This document shows positions 26,199-37,921 of a DNA stretch of 64,000 nucleotides, piece after piece. Each line of letters opens with the position of its first letter. Position 1 is the first letter of the stretch. Origin of the DNA: Faecalibacterium taiwanense (GTDB lineage Bacteria; Bacillota; Clostridia; Oscillospirales; Ruminococcaceae). The DNA is taken from assembly GCF_036632915.2 (NCBI RefSeq), contig NZ_CP155552.1, positions 992,001 to 1,056,000 on the forward strand, in the 5' to 3' direction. A program made the position numbers and the translations under genes. The notes beneath the pieces are model-generated. The model did no database searches, was not told where the DNA came from, and saw only the letters and a list, made by a program, of their open reading frames with translations.

Positions 26199-26227
26199 TT
26201 GCTTTTTGCAAAAGGCTGTGCTAAAAT
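26199..26227 (+). promoter_or_regulatory. rrn P1: rRNA operon promoter P1
   Basis: TTGCTT (26199-26204), 17-bp spacer, TAAAAT (26222-26227), in an AT-rich stretch upstream of the 16S gene. Confidence 0.65.
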
Positions 26228-26338
26228 ATATTACTGTCAGGCGGACATCCGACAGAATGAAACACTTCAGAAGGAACGTCCTAACGTGAAGAATCGATGA
26301 GCTTCGACAAGAAACTCAAAAATAATTCAAAAAAGTGC

Positions 26339-26367
26339 TTGACAACTTATCACGAAAGTGATAAAAT
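26339..26367 (+). promoter_or_regulatory. rrn P2: rRNA operon promoter P2
   Basis: Perfect TTGACA (26339-26344), 17-bp spacer, TAAAAT (26362-26367). It lies about 190 bases before mature 16S. Tandem promoters are usual for Firmicutes rRNA operons. Confidence 0.85.
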
Positions 26368-26406
26368 AAATAAGCTTTCAGCCGCAAGGCTGAGGCGCAC
26401 AGGACC

Positions 26407-28156
<1,750 letters not shown>

Positions 28157-28187
28157 GGCCCTGAAAAGGGAACTCAATTCCTAATGT

Positions 28188-28263
28188 GGGGGTTTAGCTC
28201 AGCTGGGAGAGCACCTGCTTTGCAAGCAGGGGGTCAAGGGTTCGATTCCCTTAATCTCCACCA
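28188..28263 (+). tRNA. tRNA-Ala (anticodon TGC)
   Basis: A 76-nt cloverleaf with the anticodon in CCTGCTTTGCAAGCAGG. It has the G3:U70 pair that specifies alanine, the TTCGATT T-loop and an encoded CCA. Confidence 0.97.
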
Positions 28264-28266
28264 CAT

Positions 28267-28343
28267 GGGCCAATAGCTCAGCTGGCTAGAGCACACGACT
28301 GATAATCGTGAGGTCGATGGTTCGAGTCCATTTTGGCCCACCA
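28267..28343 (+). tRNA. tRNA-Ile (anticodon GAT)
   Basis: A 77-nt cloverleaf with the anticodon in ACGACTGATAATCGT, the TTCGAGT T-loop and an encoded CCA. The order Ala-Ile within the 16S-23S spacer is the reverse of that in E. coli. Confidence 0.97.
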
Positions 28344-28400
28344 TGTGATGTTTCTCAAAGTTCTGGGAGACCGGGCTTTGAAGAACATCACCAAGACGTA

Positions 28401-31450
<3,050 letters not shown>

Positions 31451-31513
31451 ACGTCCTTCTAAGAAACACTGGACAAAGTACGACAAACATGTTATACTGG
31501 TTCAGTCAGATCG

Positions 31514-31629
<116 letters not shown>

Positions 31630-31637
31630 TTTTATAT

Positions 31638-31709
31638 GGCCCGTTGGTCAAGCGGTTAAGACAGAGGCCTCTCACGCCTTTAACATCGGTTCGATTCCGG
31701 TACGGGTCA
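31638..31709 (+). tRNA. tRNA-Glu (anticodon CTC)
   Basis: A 72-nt cloverleaf starting GGCCCGT and ending ACGGGTCA, with anticodon loop CTCTCAC. Unlike its neighbours, the CCA end is not encoded. Confidence 0.92.
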
Positions 31710-31714
31710 TATTT

Positions 31715-31790
31715 GCACCTCTAGCTCAGTTGGTAGAGCAACTGACTCTTAATCAGTGGGCCCAGGGTTCGAGTCCCTGGAGGTGCACCA
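31715..31790 (+). tRNA. tRNA-Lys (anticodon CTT), integration target
   Basis: A 76-nt cloverleaf with anticodon loop CTCTTAA and an encoded CCA. Its last 45 bases, from the anticodon loop onward, are repeated exactly at 57392-57436. The copy next to the integrase keeps the tRNA complete. Confidence 0.96.
31746..31790 (+). repeat. attL: attL: 45-bp repeat at the 3' end of tRNA-Lys
   Basis: Identical to 57392-57436. It runs from CTCTTAATCAG in the anticodon loop to GTGCACCA at the tRNA end. Confidence 0.92.
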
Positions 31791-31793
31791 ATA

Positions 31794-31829
31794 AAAGAGC
31801 GTTGAATCGTAAGATTTGACGCTCTTTTT
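31794..31829. terminator. Terminator just inside the element
   Basis: AAAGAGCGT pairs with ACGCTCTTT, followed by TT. It would end the rRNA-tRNA transcript inside the element. Confidence 0.75.
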
Positions 31830-31857
31830 CGTTATGTAACCCCGAAAAATCGGGGTC

Positions 31858-31887
31858 TGCACGGTCAATGCACGGTTTTTGCACGGT
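31858..31887 (+). repeat. Left array of integrase arm-type sites
   Basis: Three TGCACGGT repeats at 31858, 31869 and 31880, exactly 11 bp apart and all in the same orientation. A matching array lies near the right end (57222-57251). Confidence 0.7.
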
Positions 31888-31952
31888 CGGCTTTTTCGTG
31901 GGAATCCTCTGCATGGGCTGGAATTGCTTTGAAATGCGTGGTAAATTTTGCA

Positions 31953-33341
31953 TCAGGTCAGCAGTGCCAGACGGAGCTGTGCCTTTACTTCAGGGTCGGC
32001 GTTCTTCAGAAGTTCCAGCAGAGCGGTCATAGAGATGGTCGGTTCGCCTGCGGCATTTACAGCCTGCGGGCTGGGGTTTTCCTGTTTGGCATAGAACCCT
32101 TCCTCAAACTTTTTCCCAAGTTCTACACGAGAGGACTGCTGGATATGAGCGTAGGTGTTTACCAGCATATCTGCCGTAGCGTGTCCTGTGGTGCCCTGAA
32201 CGGCCTTCACATCGCCGCCGGAGATCATCAGCTGATAGGTTGCACTGGAATGGCGCAGACCGTGGAACACGATACGTGGGAACTCCGGGTGTGCATCCTG
32301 CCATTTGAGGAACTTTTTACGGATGAGCACCGGCTCTACCGCCAGACCGTTGGGCAGGCGGAACAGCATCCCACTGTCATGGTAACGTTCCGGGTCTTTC
32401 GATTCGTCTGCCGCTAACTGATTCAGCCACTTCTTCAATTCCTCTTTAAGAGCAGAGGTCATGAAGATGGTGCGGCAGGAGGATGCGGTCTTGGTGCTTT
32501 TCAGGATGAGGGAAGTGGTACTGCGCTCCAGCTTGTCCGGGAATACCTTGATGATGCAGCCATCATCTACTTGATTCAGGGCTTCTTTTCGCACCCGCTG
32601 CATGGACTTGTTGATACGGAACGTTCCGATGCCATCTGCGGCATCAAAATCGAGATCTTCCGGGGTCAGACCTGCGATCTCGCCCTCTCGCAGTGCGCCC
32701 ACCAATGTGAGGTGGACTGCCAGATGCAGGATAGGATCCTCCATGCTGTCCAGAGCCGCTCGCATTTCCTCTACCGTCCAGATGGTACGCTCCTGTGTGG
32801 ACTTCTTGGGGCTGTCCACGGGAACAGGGCTTTTGACAAGGATGCCCCATTCTACAGCGTACTGGAATGCGGTGCCCAGCAGCCGATGAACCTCGTGGAT
32901 GGTGGTGCCGGAAAGGAACCGCTGCTTCTGCTTTTCGGTCAGTTCCTGCTTCTTTCCCTCGATATACGAACCGCAGGGCGTTTTGCTCAGGGTCGTGTAG
33001 AGGTTCTCCATGTGGTAGGGCTTGAGCTTCTGCATCTCCATGCTGCCGATATAGGGGATGATCAGATTCTGGATGGTGGAAAGGTTGGATTCGTAGGTCT
33101 TGGGTGCCCACTTGTGCTTGCTGCACTGCTTGGGCAGCCAATCCATCAGGAACTCTGCCACCGTCACCGAGGACGGAATCAGAAAAGTGCCGGCCGCCAG
33201 CTCATGCTCGATCTGCTTTTTTCGGTTCGTTGCCTCCTCTTTGGTGGGAAAGCTCTCCCATTTGTCGCAGCTCTTGCCGTGCTCGTCTTCGTAGGTGTAG
33301 CGGACGCTGTAAGAGTTGCCACGCTTCGTAATATATGCCAT
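31953..33341 (-). CDS. int: Tyrosine recombinase (integrase)
   Basis: A 462-residue phage/ICE-type integrase that should recombine the tRNA-Lys att sites. ATG 33341 (MAYITKRGNSYSVRY) follows GGAGGC. Residues 1-60 form the arm-binding domain and about 65-190 the core-binding SAM-like domain. The catalytic set is Arg in GALREGEIAGL, His-x-x-Arg in FHGLRHSSATY, His in GTTGHAT, and the nucleophile Tyr in VNTYAHIQQ. It is intact and reads towards the tRNA. A C-terminal Ala/Leu-rich tail extends beyond the catalytic Tyr. Confidence 0.96.
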   Translation of the reverse strand: MAYITKRGNSYSVRYTYEDEHGKSCDKWESFPTKEEATNRKKQIEHELAAGTFLIPSSVTVAEFLMDWLPKQCSKHKWAPKTYESNLSTIQNLIIPYIGSMEMQKLKPYHMENLYTTLSKTPCGSYIEGKKQELTEKQKQRFLSGTTIHEVHRLLGTAFQYAVEWGILVKSPVPVDSPKKSTQERTIWTVEEMRAALDSMEDPILHLAVHLTLVGALREGEIAGLTPEDLDFDAADGIGTFRINKSMQRVRKEALNQVDDGCIIKVFPDKLERSTTSLILKSTKTASSCRTIFMTSALKEELKKWLNQLAADESKDPERYHDSGMLFRLPNGLAVEPVLIRKKFLKWQDAHPEFPRIVFHGLRHSSATYQLMISGGDVKAVQGTTGHATADMLVNTYAHIQQSSRVELGKKFEEGFYAKQENPSPQAVNAAGEPTISMTALLELLKNADPEVKAQLRLALLT

Positions 33342-33357
33342 ACTGTTTGCCTCCTTA

Positions 33358-33672
33358 TCAAGCTGCCCGGTTGAGCCACGCATCGAAGCTGTCTTTCGGG
33401 ATGCGGATGCTTCCGCCTACCCGCAGGACACGGAATTCGGTGGTGCTGTTGCACAGGTTGTAAGCAGAGCGCAGGCTGATGGCCAGCATTCGTGCGATCT
33501 CTTCCACCGTGTACACCAGCTTCGTGGTTTTCGGGCTGTCAGTCGGAGACTTGACGGCATTGGTTTGAGTGACCACCTCCATTGTAGTCGTGGTCGAGTC
33601 CATTTGCAAGGACTCATTCGTATAATCTTTATATTTCACATCTTCGGTCATGTCAGGCCGATTCATATTCAT
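33358..33672 (-). CDS. Excisionase-like helix-turn-helix protein
   Basis: A 104-residue protein with a C-terminal MerR/excisionase-type HTH: LVYTVEEIARMLAISLRSAY, then VLRVGGSIRIPKDSFDAWLN. ATG 33672 (MNMNRPDMTED) is preceded by GGAGG. The N-terminal half is Thr/Ser-rich and probably unstructured. It lies 16 bases upstream of int in the same orientation, as expected for a recombination directionality factor. Repeated GTAACC boxes lie in its promoter region. Confidence 0.85.
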   Translation of the reverse strand: MNMNRPDMTEDVKYKDYTNESLQMDSTTTTMEVVTQTNAVKSPTDSPKTTKLVYTVEEIARMLAISLRSAYNLCNSTTEFRVLRVGGSIRIPKDSFDAWLNRAA

Positions 33673-33692
33673 AGGCAGACCTCCAATTCCTT

Positions 33693-33876
33693 GTAACCGA
33701 ACGCCTGTAACCGGGCAGGAAAATTCTCTTTTTCTGCACACAGAGCATCCGGTGAGCTTTATACTTTTTCTTATCTTTTTAAGGTTACATGGTTACAGAA
33801 AGAGGAAAACGCAGAAGTCATGCGGATTTTTCGGTGTAACTGCGGCGTAACCAAATCTGTAACCAGACGTGTAACC
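33693..33876. repeat. Cluster of GTAAC boxes upstream of the excisionase gene
   Basis: Between the VirE remnant and the excisionase gene, GTAAC(C) occurs at 33693, 33707, 33836, 33847, 33859 and 33871. It occurs inverted (GGTTAC) at 33783 and 33791. The last four are 11-12 bp apart, about one helical turn. They could bind a regulator of the xis-int transcript. Confidence 0.55.
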
Positions 33877-33884
33877 GCTGTCCA

Positions 33885-34513
33885 TCAGAAGGGAAAGCCC
33901 AGTTGCTTGGCTTCCGCATCCGTTATTTCGGAGAAATTTTCAGCCCCGGTTTCGGGGCTGGTTACGCGCTCCCAGCCTTTCTGGACACCGTACTTCGGGT
34001 AACGCTTGGCGGTCTTGTGCGCCTGCTAGCCTTGGATATCGCCGCGCGAAATTCCTGTGTTCATAATCTCGCAGATAGCACGGGTCTCCCACTCTGCCGG
34101 GATGTTGGTGTTGCCCAGCGCCTCCGCATAGAGCTGCTTGGAACACACCCGGTCCCCTGTGTAGTCCTCCAGAAAAGCATAAATCATGCCAGCCTGTGCA
34201 TCCTCCTGCATGAAGTCCTGCTGGTGGGCTTGCAGCGTTTCCTGCATGGCAGGGCTGAATGCCAGCTTATAATTTCCGCTGTTGTAGATGGTCATGGCTT
34301 CTGCCCAGAGCTGGTCGATATAGGCGCGGGATTCCTCCTCGTTGTCCAGAATGTGGACTTCGGCCAGTTCTGCATCCACCGGGACAGGAATGAAGCGGCG
34401 GTTGCCTGTGCGGTCACGGGGCAAAAATCCTGCCGGTTGGTCGTGCCGGCAAAAACGCACTGGCGCAGACGGTCGGCAGGATGGGTCTCGTAGGGGACTT
34501 TATAGGTTGGCTC
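33885..34513 (-). pseudogene. VirE/primase-like replication protein, broken remnant
   Basis: The C-terminal third of a virulence-associated-E family (P-loop/primase-associated) protein, common on Firmicutes plasmids and elements. The recognisable order is ETHPADRLRQCVFAGTTNRQ, LPRDRTGNRRFIPVPVDAEL, then a helical tail ending KRYPKYGVQKGWERV. One frameshift lies in a run of five A at 34423-34427. An in-frame TAG at 34026-34028 (minus strand) replaces what is probably a Trp codon. The N-terminal ATPase part is missing, and its place is taken by a relaxase fragment. Clearly non-functional. Confidence 0.8.
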
Positions 34514-34640
34514 GTTCCGGGTCGATGTGCTCACTGTTGGCAAGGTTGAAGCTGCGGTCATTGTGCTTGGGGTTATAGGTGCCGTGTTTTCCGGCTCGTC
34601 CATTGTGTCGTGTCAGCTTCAGATAAACATCTCTCCATTT
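34510..34640 (-). pseudogene. N-terminal fragment of a plasmid-type relaxase
   Basis: About 43 residues with LKLTRHNGRAGKHGTYNPKH and SFNLANSEHIDPERAN. These match the start of mobilisation relaxases found on Firmicutes mobilisable elements. The frame ends at 34500-34502, and similarity stops near 34513, where the VirE remnant begins. A deletion seems to have fused the two genes. No catalytic relaxase domain remains. Confidence 0.6.
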
Positions 34641-34816
34641 CAACGTCTTGGTGGGGTGGGTGCGCAGCAGCTTTGCTGCTGAATCTGCCGCCTGCGGTGC
34701 GCCAGATAATACCCAGTAGGATATGACGCACAGCATCATATCACTGGGGCAAAGGACTACGTCCTCTGCACTCCTGCTCGGGCAAGCTGTCTCGAATGGA
34801 CAGCTCGTCCGGTTTT

Positions 34817-34841
34817 TCAGAGGGTCATTTTGACCCTCTGA
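34817..34841. repeat. Palindrome A of the GTTAC family
   Basis: TCAGAGGGTCA-TTT-TGACCCTCTGA, perfect 11-bp arms, followed by CCGTTAC on the right only. It shares the GGTCA/TGACC core with palindrome D. Confidence 0.6.
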
Positions 34842-34903
34842 TTCCGTTACGGGTAAAATCAAGTGCCGGGTGGCGGCACCTGATTTTCAACAGACCTTGC
34901 AGT

Positions 34904-34950
34904 GTTACGGAAAACGATGTGCTCATTTTGACCACTTGGTTTTCCGTAAC
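34904..34950. repeat. Palindrome B of the GTTAC family
   Basis: Outer arms GTTACGGAAAAC and GTTTTCCGTAAC are perfect inverted repeats. The inner core is GTGCTCATTTTGACCAC. Confidence 0.65.
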
Positions 34951-34994
34951 AGGTTGATGAATTTCCGTTCCCGCATTCGGGAGGAGATTGAGTT

Positions 34995-35387
34995 TCATTT
35001 GGCAGATGCGTTACGCTTAACCAAGTGCTCATTTTGAGCACTTGCAGCATCCGTAACACGTTTTCGATAGTCTTTTTGCCGACAGGCATTGCTGCAATAA
35101 CGGGCACCTGCGCGTTTGGGCGTGAATTTTTCGCCGCAGCACTGGCAGACTAAATCTTGACGGCGCATTTGGCGGTATTCCCGCTGCCGCCGATTGTTGG
35201 CCTGATTGCCGCACCAGTAGCTGTGACAGTATTTCTTGGTGTAGATGGTGGTGTAGAACACCCGACCGCAGCCGCCGCAGATAAGTTTGCGGATAGCGTA
35301 TCCTCCGGTGGTAAAACCCGTTTCCTCATACGATTCTTTCAAATAATCCTGATTGTTCTGCTCCCATTCTTCGTTTGTCACATACAT
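34995..35387 (-). CDS. Small zinc-ribbon protein of mobile elements
   Basis: A 130-residue basic protein with several CxxC pairs: CGGCGRVFYTTIYTKKYC in the first half and VCQCCGEKFTPKRAGARYC with SNACRQKDYRKR in the second. It probably forms two treble-clef or zinc-ribbon modules that bind nucleic acid. ATG 35387 (MYVTNEEWEQNNQ) follows AAAGGAGGG. Similar small Cys-rich proteins lie near relaxases in Firmicutes elements, but the function is unknown. Palindrome C lies inside the C-terminal codons and palindrome D just upstream of the start, which suggests autoregulation. Confidence 0.7.
   Translation of the reverse strand: MYVTNEEWEQNNQDYLKESYEETGFTTGGYAIRKLICGGCGRVFYTTIYTKKYCHSYWCGNQANNRRQREYRQMRRQDLVCQCCGEKFTPKRAGARYCSNACRQKDYRKRVTDAASAQNEHLVKRNASAK
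35010..35057. repeat. Palindrome C of the GTTAC family
   Basis: Outer GTTACG and CGTAAC with inner AAGTGCTCA-TTT-TGAGCACTT, a perfect 9-bp inner palindrome. It lies within the 3' end of the zinc-ribbon gene. Confidence 0.65.
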
Positions 35388-35411
35388 GGAGAGGACCCTC
35401 CTTTCACTGGC

Positions 35412-35460
35412 GTTACAGAAAAACAATGTGGTCAATTTGACCACATTGTTTTCTGGTAAC
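35412..35460. repeat. Palindrome D of the GTTAC family
   Basis: Outer GTTAC and GTAAC with the inner arms CAATGTGGTCAA and TTGACCACATTG. It lies 25-73 bases upstream of the zinc-ribbon start, where an operator would be. Confidence 0.7.
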
Positions 35461-35614
35461 TGAAGAATCAACGTTTAGCCGTTCTCTCTGCATGGATTTC
35501 CTGCCCCCTTCCGGCGGCGTTTTCCGGCTCTCCCTCGTGAGGGGTCATCGCCGGGTATCCCATGCAGACGGTCATGCGGTTGTCAAGGTTCGGTGCTGGA
35601 TTTGGCAATAAAAA

Positions 35615-35686
35615 ATCGCCACACAACAACCTGAACCTGACCATCCCTTCCGGGGTGGCCTTGGTTCGGGTTCGTTATGTAGCGAT
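35615..35686. repeat. Large imperfect hairpin
   Basis: ATCGCCACACAACAACC...GAACC pairs with GGTTC...GGTTCGTTATGTAGCGAT over about 23 bases with a few mismatches. It lies in the 660-base gap between the zinc-ribbon gene and the GtrA-like gene. That gap otherwise shows no coding signal I can support. It could be an element end or an origin-of-transfer structure. Confidence 0.45.
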
Positions 35687-36050
35687 AAGAAAGTCAAAAA
35701 CTTGCTCCGACTCCTTCGGGAGCCGGGCTGGAACTCTAAGTAAATATGTTATATTAAATTGTTGGGATAGATTACCACAAAAATCGAGCCGTGTCAACAA
35801 AAACTTTTGAGAATACGCCGATTTCGGCAGCTTGCAAGAAAACACAAGGGGAACTTTGGTAAAAAGAGAGCTTGACGGCTCGTTCTGTTTGCAATGGAAT
35901 GCCAACCCGGAACTTTTGCGAGCAAAAAAACAACCGTCCGCTTCAAGTTGAGCTAGAAAACGGACGATCATTCTTGCAAAGCGATATTCAAATTTGGGAG
36001 GCGTTTTGAGAGGTTTCATAGTGCTAGCTTGCATTGTGCGGTATTGCCCT

Positions 36051-36749
36051 ATGAATTTTTGGAATACCTTTGCGGCAAAGCACCCCGCCGCTGCCAAGTG
36101 GGTGCGTGAGGGCGGACTGCTTGTCATCGTGTCCAATCTCATCACCGTGTTCAAATATCTGCTGCTGCAGTTTCTGCCCAAGGCATTCGCAAGCCTGCCG
36201 GTGGTGGATTTCGGCTGGCCGGGCATTGACATCACCCTCTTCGGCGAGACCTTCAAGTGGAACATTCTGGGCTACGATGCCGCTCACGGAGGTCTGCCCT
36301 ACTTCTGTGCTTACATGATCGCCATGGTCATCGGTGAGTGCATCAACTTCCCTATCCAGCGCAATTTCGTGTTCCGCAGCAAAGGCAACATTGCAAATCA
36401 GGTGGGCTGGTATCTGCTGGCGTTCTGCATCATTACCTGCATCGTCAACTCCATCAACTGCATCTGGGTGGCGGTGGCTGGGCTGCTGGTGCCAGACTTC
36501 ATCTACAACATTGGCACCACCGTGCTCAACAGCGGCATCTCCATGGTCATCTTCTTCTTTGTGAATAAGGTCATCTTCCCGGAAGGCGAGCAGGCAAAAC
36601 AAAGCTCGACAGGAGCACGGGTGGTTTTTCCGGTATTCGCCCGGCGCAAGGTGCACATGGGCTCTGAACAACCCGGAAAAGCGGCTGGGAGGAGAAAATC
36701 CAAAACAAGAGCGGATGGGCTTATCGGAAGAGCGGAGAAGGTGTTTTGA
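36051..36749 (+). CDS. GtrA-like multi-pass membrane protein
   Basis: A 232-residue protein with about four transmembrane helices (GGLLVIVSNLITVFKYLLLQF; YFCAYMIAMVIGECINF; WYLLAFCIITCIVNSINCIW; TTVLNSGISMVIFFFVNKVI). NFPIQRNFVFRSKGN between helices is the characteristic GtrA motif. GtrA proteins help move lipid-linked sugars across the membrane. The ATG at 36051 lacks a strong ribosome site. The last 50 residues are basic and not family-like, so the C-terminus may be altered. A link to the downstream sulfo-sugar genes is not evident. Confidence 0.7.
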   Translation: MNFWNTFAAKHPAAAKWVREGGLLVIVSNLITVFKYLLLQFLPKAFASLPVVDFGWPGIDITLFGETFKWNILGYDAAHGGLPYFCAYMIAMVIGECINFPIQRNFVFRSKGNIANQVGWYLLAFCIITCIVNSINCIWVAVAGLLVPDFIYNIGTTVLNSGISMVIFFFVNKVIFPEGEQAKQSSTGARVVFPVFARRKVHMGSEQPGKAAGRRKSKTRADGLIGRAEKVF

Positions 36750-36766
36750 TTCCTCCGCTTTTCCGG
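36726..36766 (+). terminator. Weak hairpin at the GtrA-like stop codon
   Basis: GGAAGAGCGGAG pairs with CTCCGCTTTTCC, with the stop codon in the loop. No clear T-run follows. The next 240 bases hold no gene I can support. Confidence 0.4.
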
Positions 36767-37003
36767 CTTTGCATAAAAATCGAGCTCTGTTTTAAGGGGC
36801 TGATTTTGGCGCTGCACCGGGACCGTTTGTCAAACTGCTTGCGGCAGAGCAGGTGCGGAAAACCACAAAGCAGGGAGGATTTTCCGCAGAAAAGGAGGAA
36901 AAAACCGCATGAGACGGATAGTTAGTATGGACTAATGTGCAATAAGCACAAAAGTAATCCGTAAACATTGGAAGATAATGTGGTTAAAGTTGATGTTAAG
37001 GTA

Positions 37004-37033
37004 TTGACAATCTCCTTTGGACGGCGGTATAAT
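37004..37033 (+). promoter_or_regulatory. Promoter of the sulfoquinovose cluster
   Basis: Perfect TTGACA (37004-37009), 18-bp spacer, perfect TATAAT (37028-37033). Transcription should start near 37040, leaving a 150-base leader. Confidence 0.88.
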
Positions 37034-37043
37034 GCAGGTACAA

Positions 37044-37070
37044 CAATTGATTAACGCTATTAATCAATTG
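37044..37070. promoter_or_regulatory. Operator 1: 27-bp perfect palindrome at the transcription start
   Basis: CAATTGATTAA-CGCTA-TTAATCAATTG. It covers about +4 to +30, so a bound protein would block initiation. The ROK-family protein encoded at 47134 is the obvious candidate. Confidence 0.8.
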
Positions 37071-37135
37071 AAGGGATTTGACCGGACGAAAAATCAAGAA
37101 CCAAAAAAGAAACGTACCGCTGATGAAAATAAAAA

Positions 37136-37158
37136 ATCAATTGCGGGACGCAATTAAT
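37136..37158. promoter_or_regulatory. Operator 2: second palindrome in the leader
   Basis: ATCAATTGC-GGGAC-GCAATTAAT, sharing the AATCAATTG and CAATT words with operator 1. It lies 33-55 bases before the first gene. A pair of sites suggests cooperative binding or looping. Confidence 0.6.
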
Positions 37159-37190
37159 CAACACTTTTAATCAAAGAAGGAGAAACGACT

Positions 37191-37877
37191 ATGAAGTACT
37201 TTCTGGACAGCGCAAAACTCGACGAGATCAAGCTTGCTTACAACACCTTCGGTATTGACGGCGTTACCACCAATCCCCGCCACATCATGCTGAGCGGCAA
37301 GCCTTTCCTGACTGCCATCACCGACATTGCCAACTGGATCAAAGAAGAGGGTCTGGAAGGCTACGATAAATTCCCGGTCTCTGTGGAGATCAACCCCCAT
37401 CTGGATGACACCGAGGAGATGATCGCTGCTGCCAGAAAGGTTTCTGCCATCTGCAGCAACTTTGTCATCAAGATCCCCTGCACCGAGGCTGGCGTGGCTG
37501 CGGCCCGCCGTCTGGAGAAGGAAGGCATCCGCACCAATGTGACGCTGGTGTTCAGCCCGGCACAGGCCATCTGGCCCGCCAAGAATGGTTCTCTCTTCGT
37601 TTCTCCCTTCCTGGGCTGGAAGGAAGCCAACGGTGAGGACTGCAAGCAGTATATCAAGGACATCGTGGACATCTACAAGAACTACGGTTTCTACGGCAAG
37701 ACGCAGATTATCTGCGCCGCCATCCGCACACCCAAGCAGATCGTGGACTGCGCTGTGGCAGGTGCCGACATCGTCACCACCGGACTGGCAGTCTATCAGG
37801 ACGCGATCAAGCACGCTTACACCCGTCAGGGCATTGAGACCTTCATCAATGCGTGGGACAACACCGTGACAGAGTAA
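37191..37877 (+). CDS. sftT: FSA-type transaldolase, probable 6-deoxy-6-sulfofructose transaldolase
   Basis: A 228-residue class I aldolase of the fructose-6-phosphate aldolase/small transaldolase family. The Schiff-base Lys is in NFVIKIPCTEAG; FLDSAKLDEI and GIDGVTTNPRHIM are family motifs. In the sulfo-TAL pathway this enzyme splits sulfofructose, passes dihydroxyacetone to glyceraldehyde-3-phosphate to give fructose-6-phosphate, and releases sulfolactaldehyde. The specific role rests on its neighbours: DUF4867 isomerase, YihU-like reductase and GH31 sulfoquinovosidase. AAGGAGAAACG precedes the ATG. First gene of the cluster; intact. Confidence 0.82.
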   Translation: MKYFLDSAKLDEIKLAYNTFGIDGVTTNPRHIMLSGKPFLTAITDIANWIKEEGLEGYDKFPVSVEINPHLDDTEEMIAAARKVSAICSNFVIKIPCTEAGVAAARRLEKEGIRTNVTLVFSPAQAIWPAKNGSLFVSPFLGWKEANGEDCKQYIKDIVDIYKNYGFYGKTQIICAAIRTPKQIVDCAVAGADIVTTGLAVYQDAIKHAYTRQGIETFINAWDNTVTE

Positions 37878-37921
37878 GTCCGGGACAAAGGAAATTGCGG
37901 AGAGCTAAAGGAGAAAAGGCT

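Noticed and set aside
33958..34003. Two further GTAAC/GTTAC pentamers beyond the excisionase upstream region
   Set aside because: They fall inside codons of the VirE remnant (Arg-Val-Thr and Arg-Tyr-Pro), so they need no regulatory explanation.
37191..37877. Reading the transaldolase as a housekeeping pentose-phosphate enzyme
   Set aside because: It is the short FSA-type form, in an operon with DUF4867, YihU-like and GH31 sulfoquinovosidase-type genes on a mobile element, which fits a dedicated catabolic role better.
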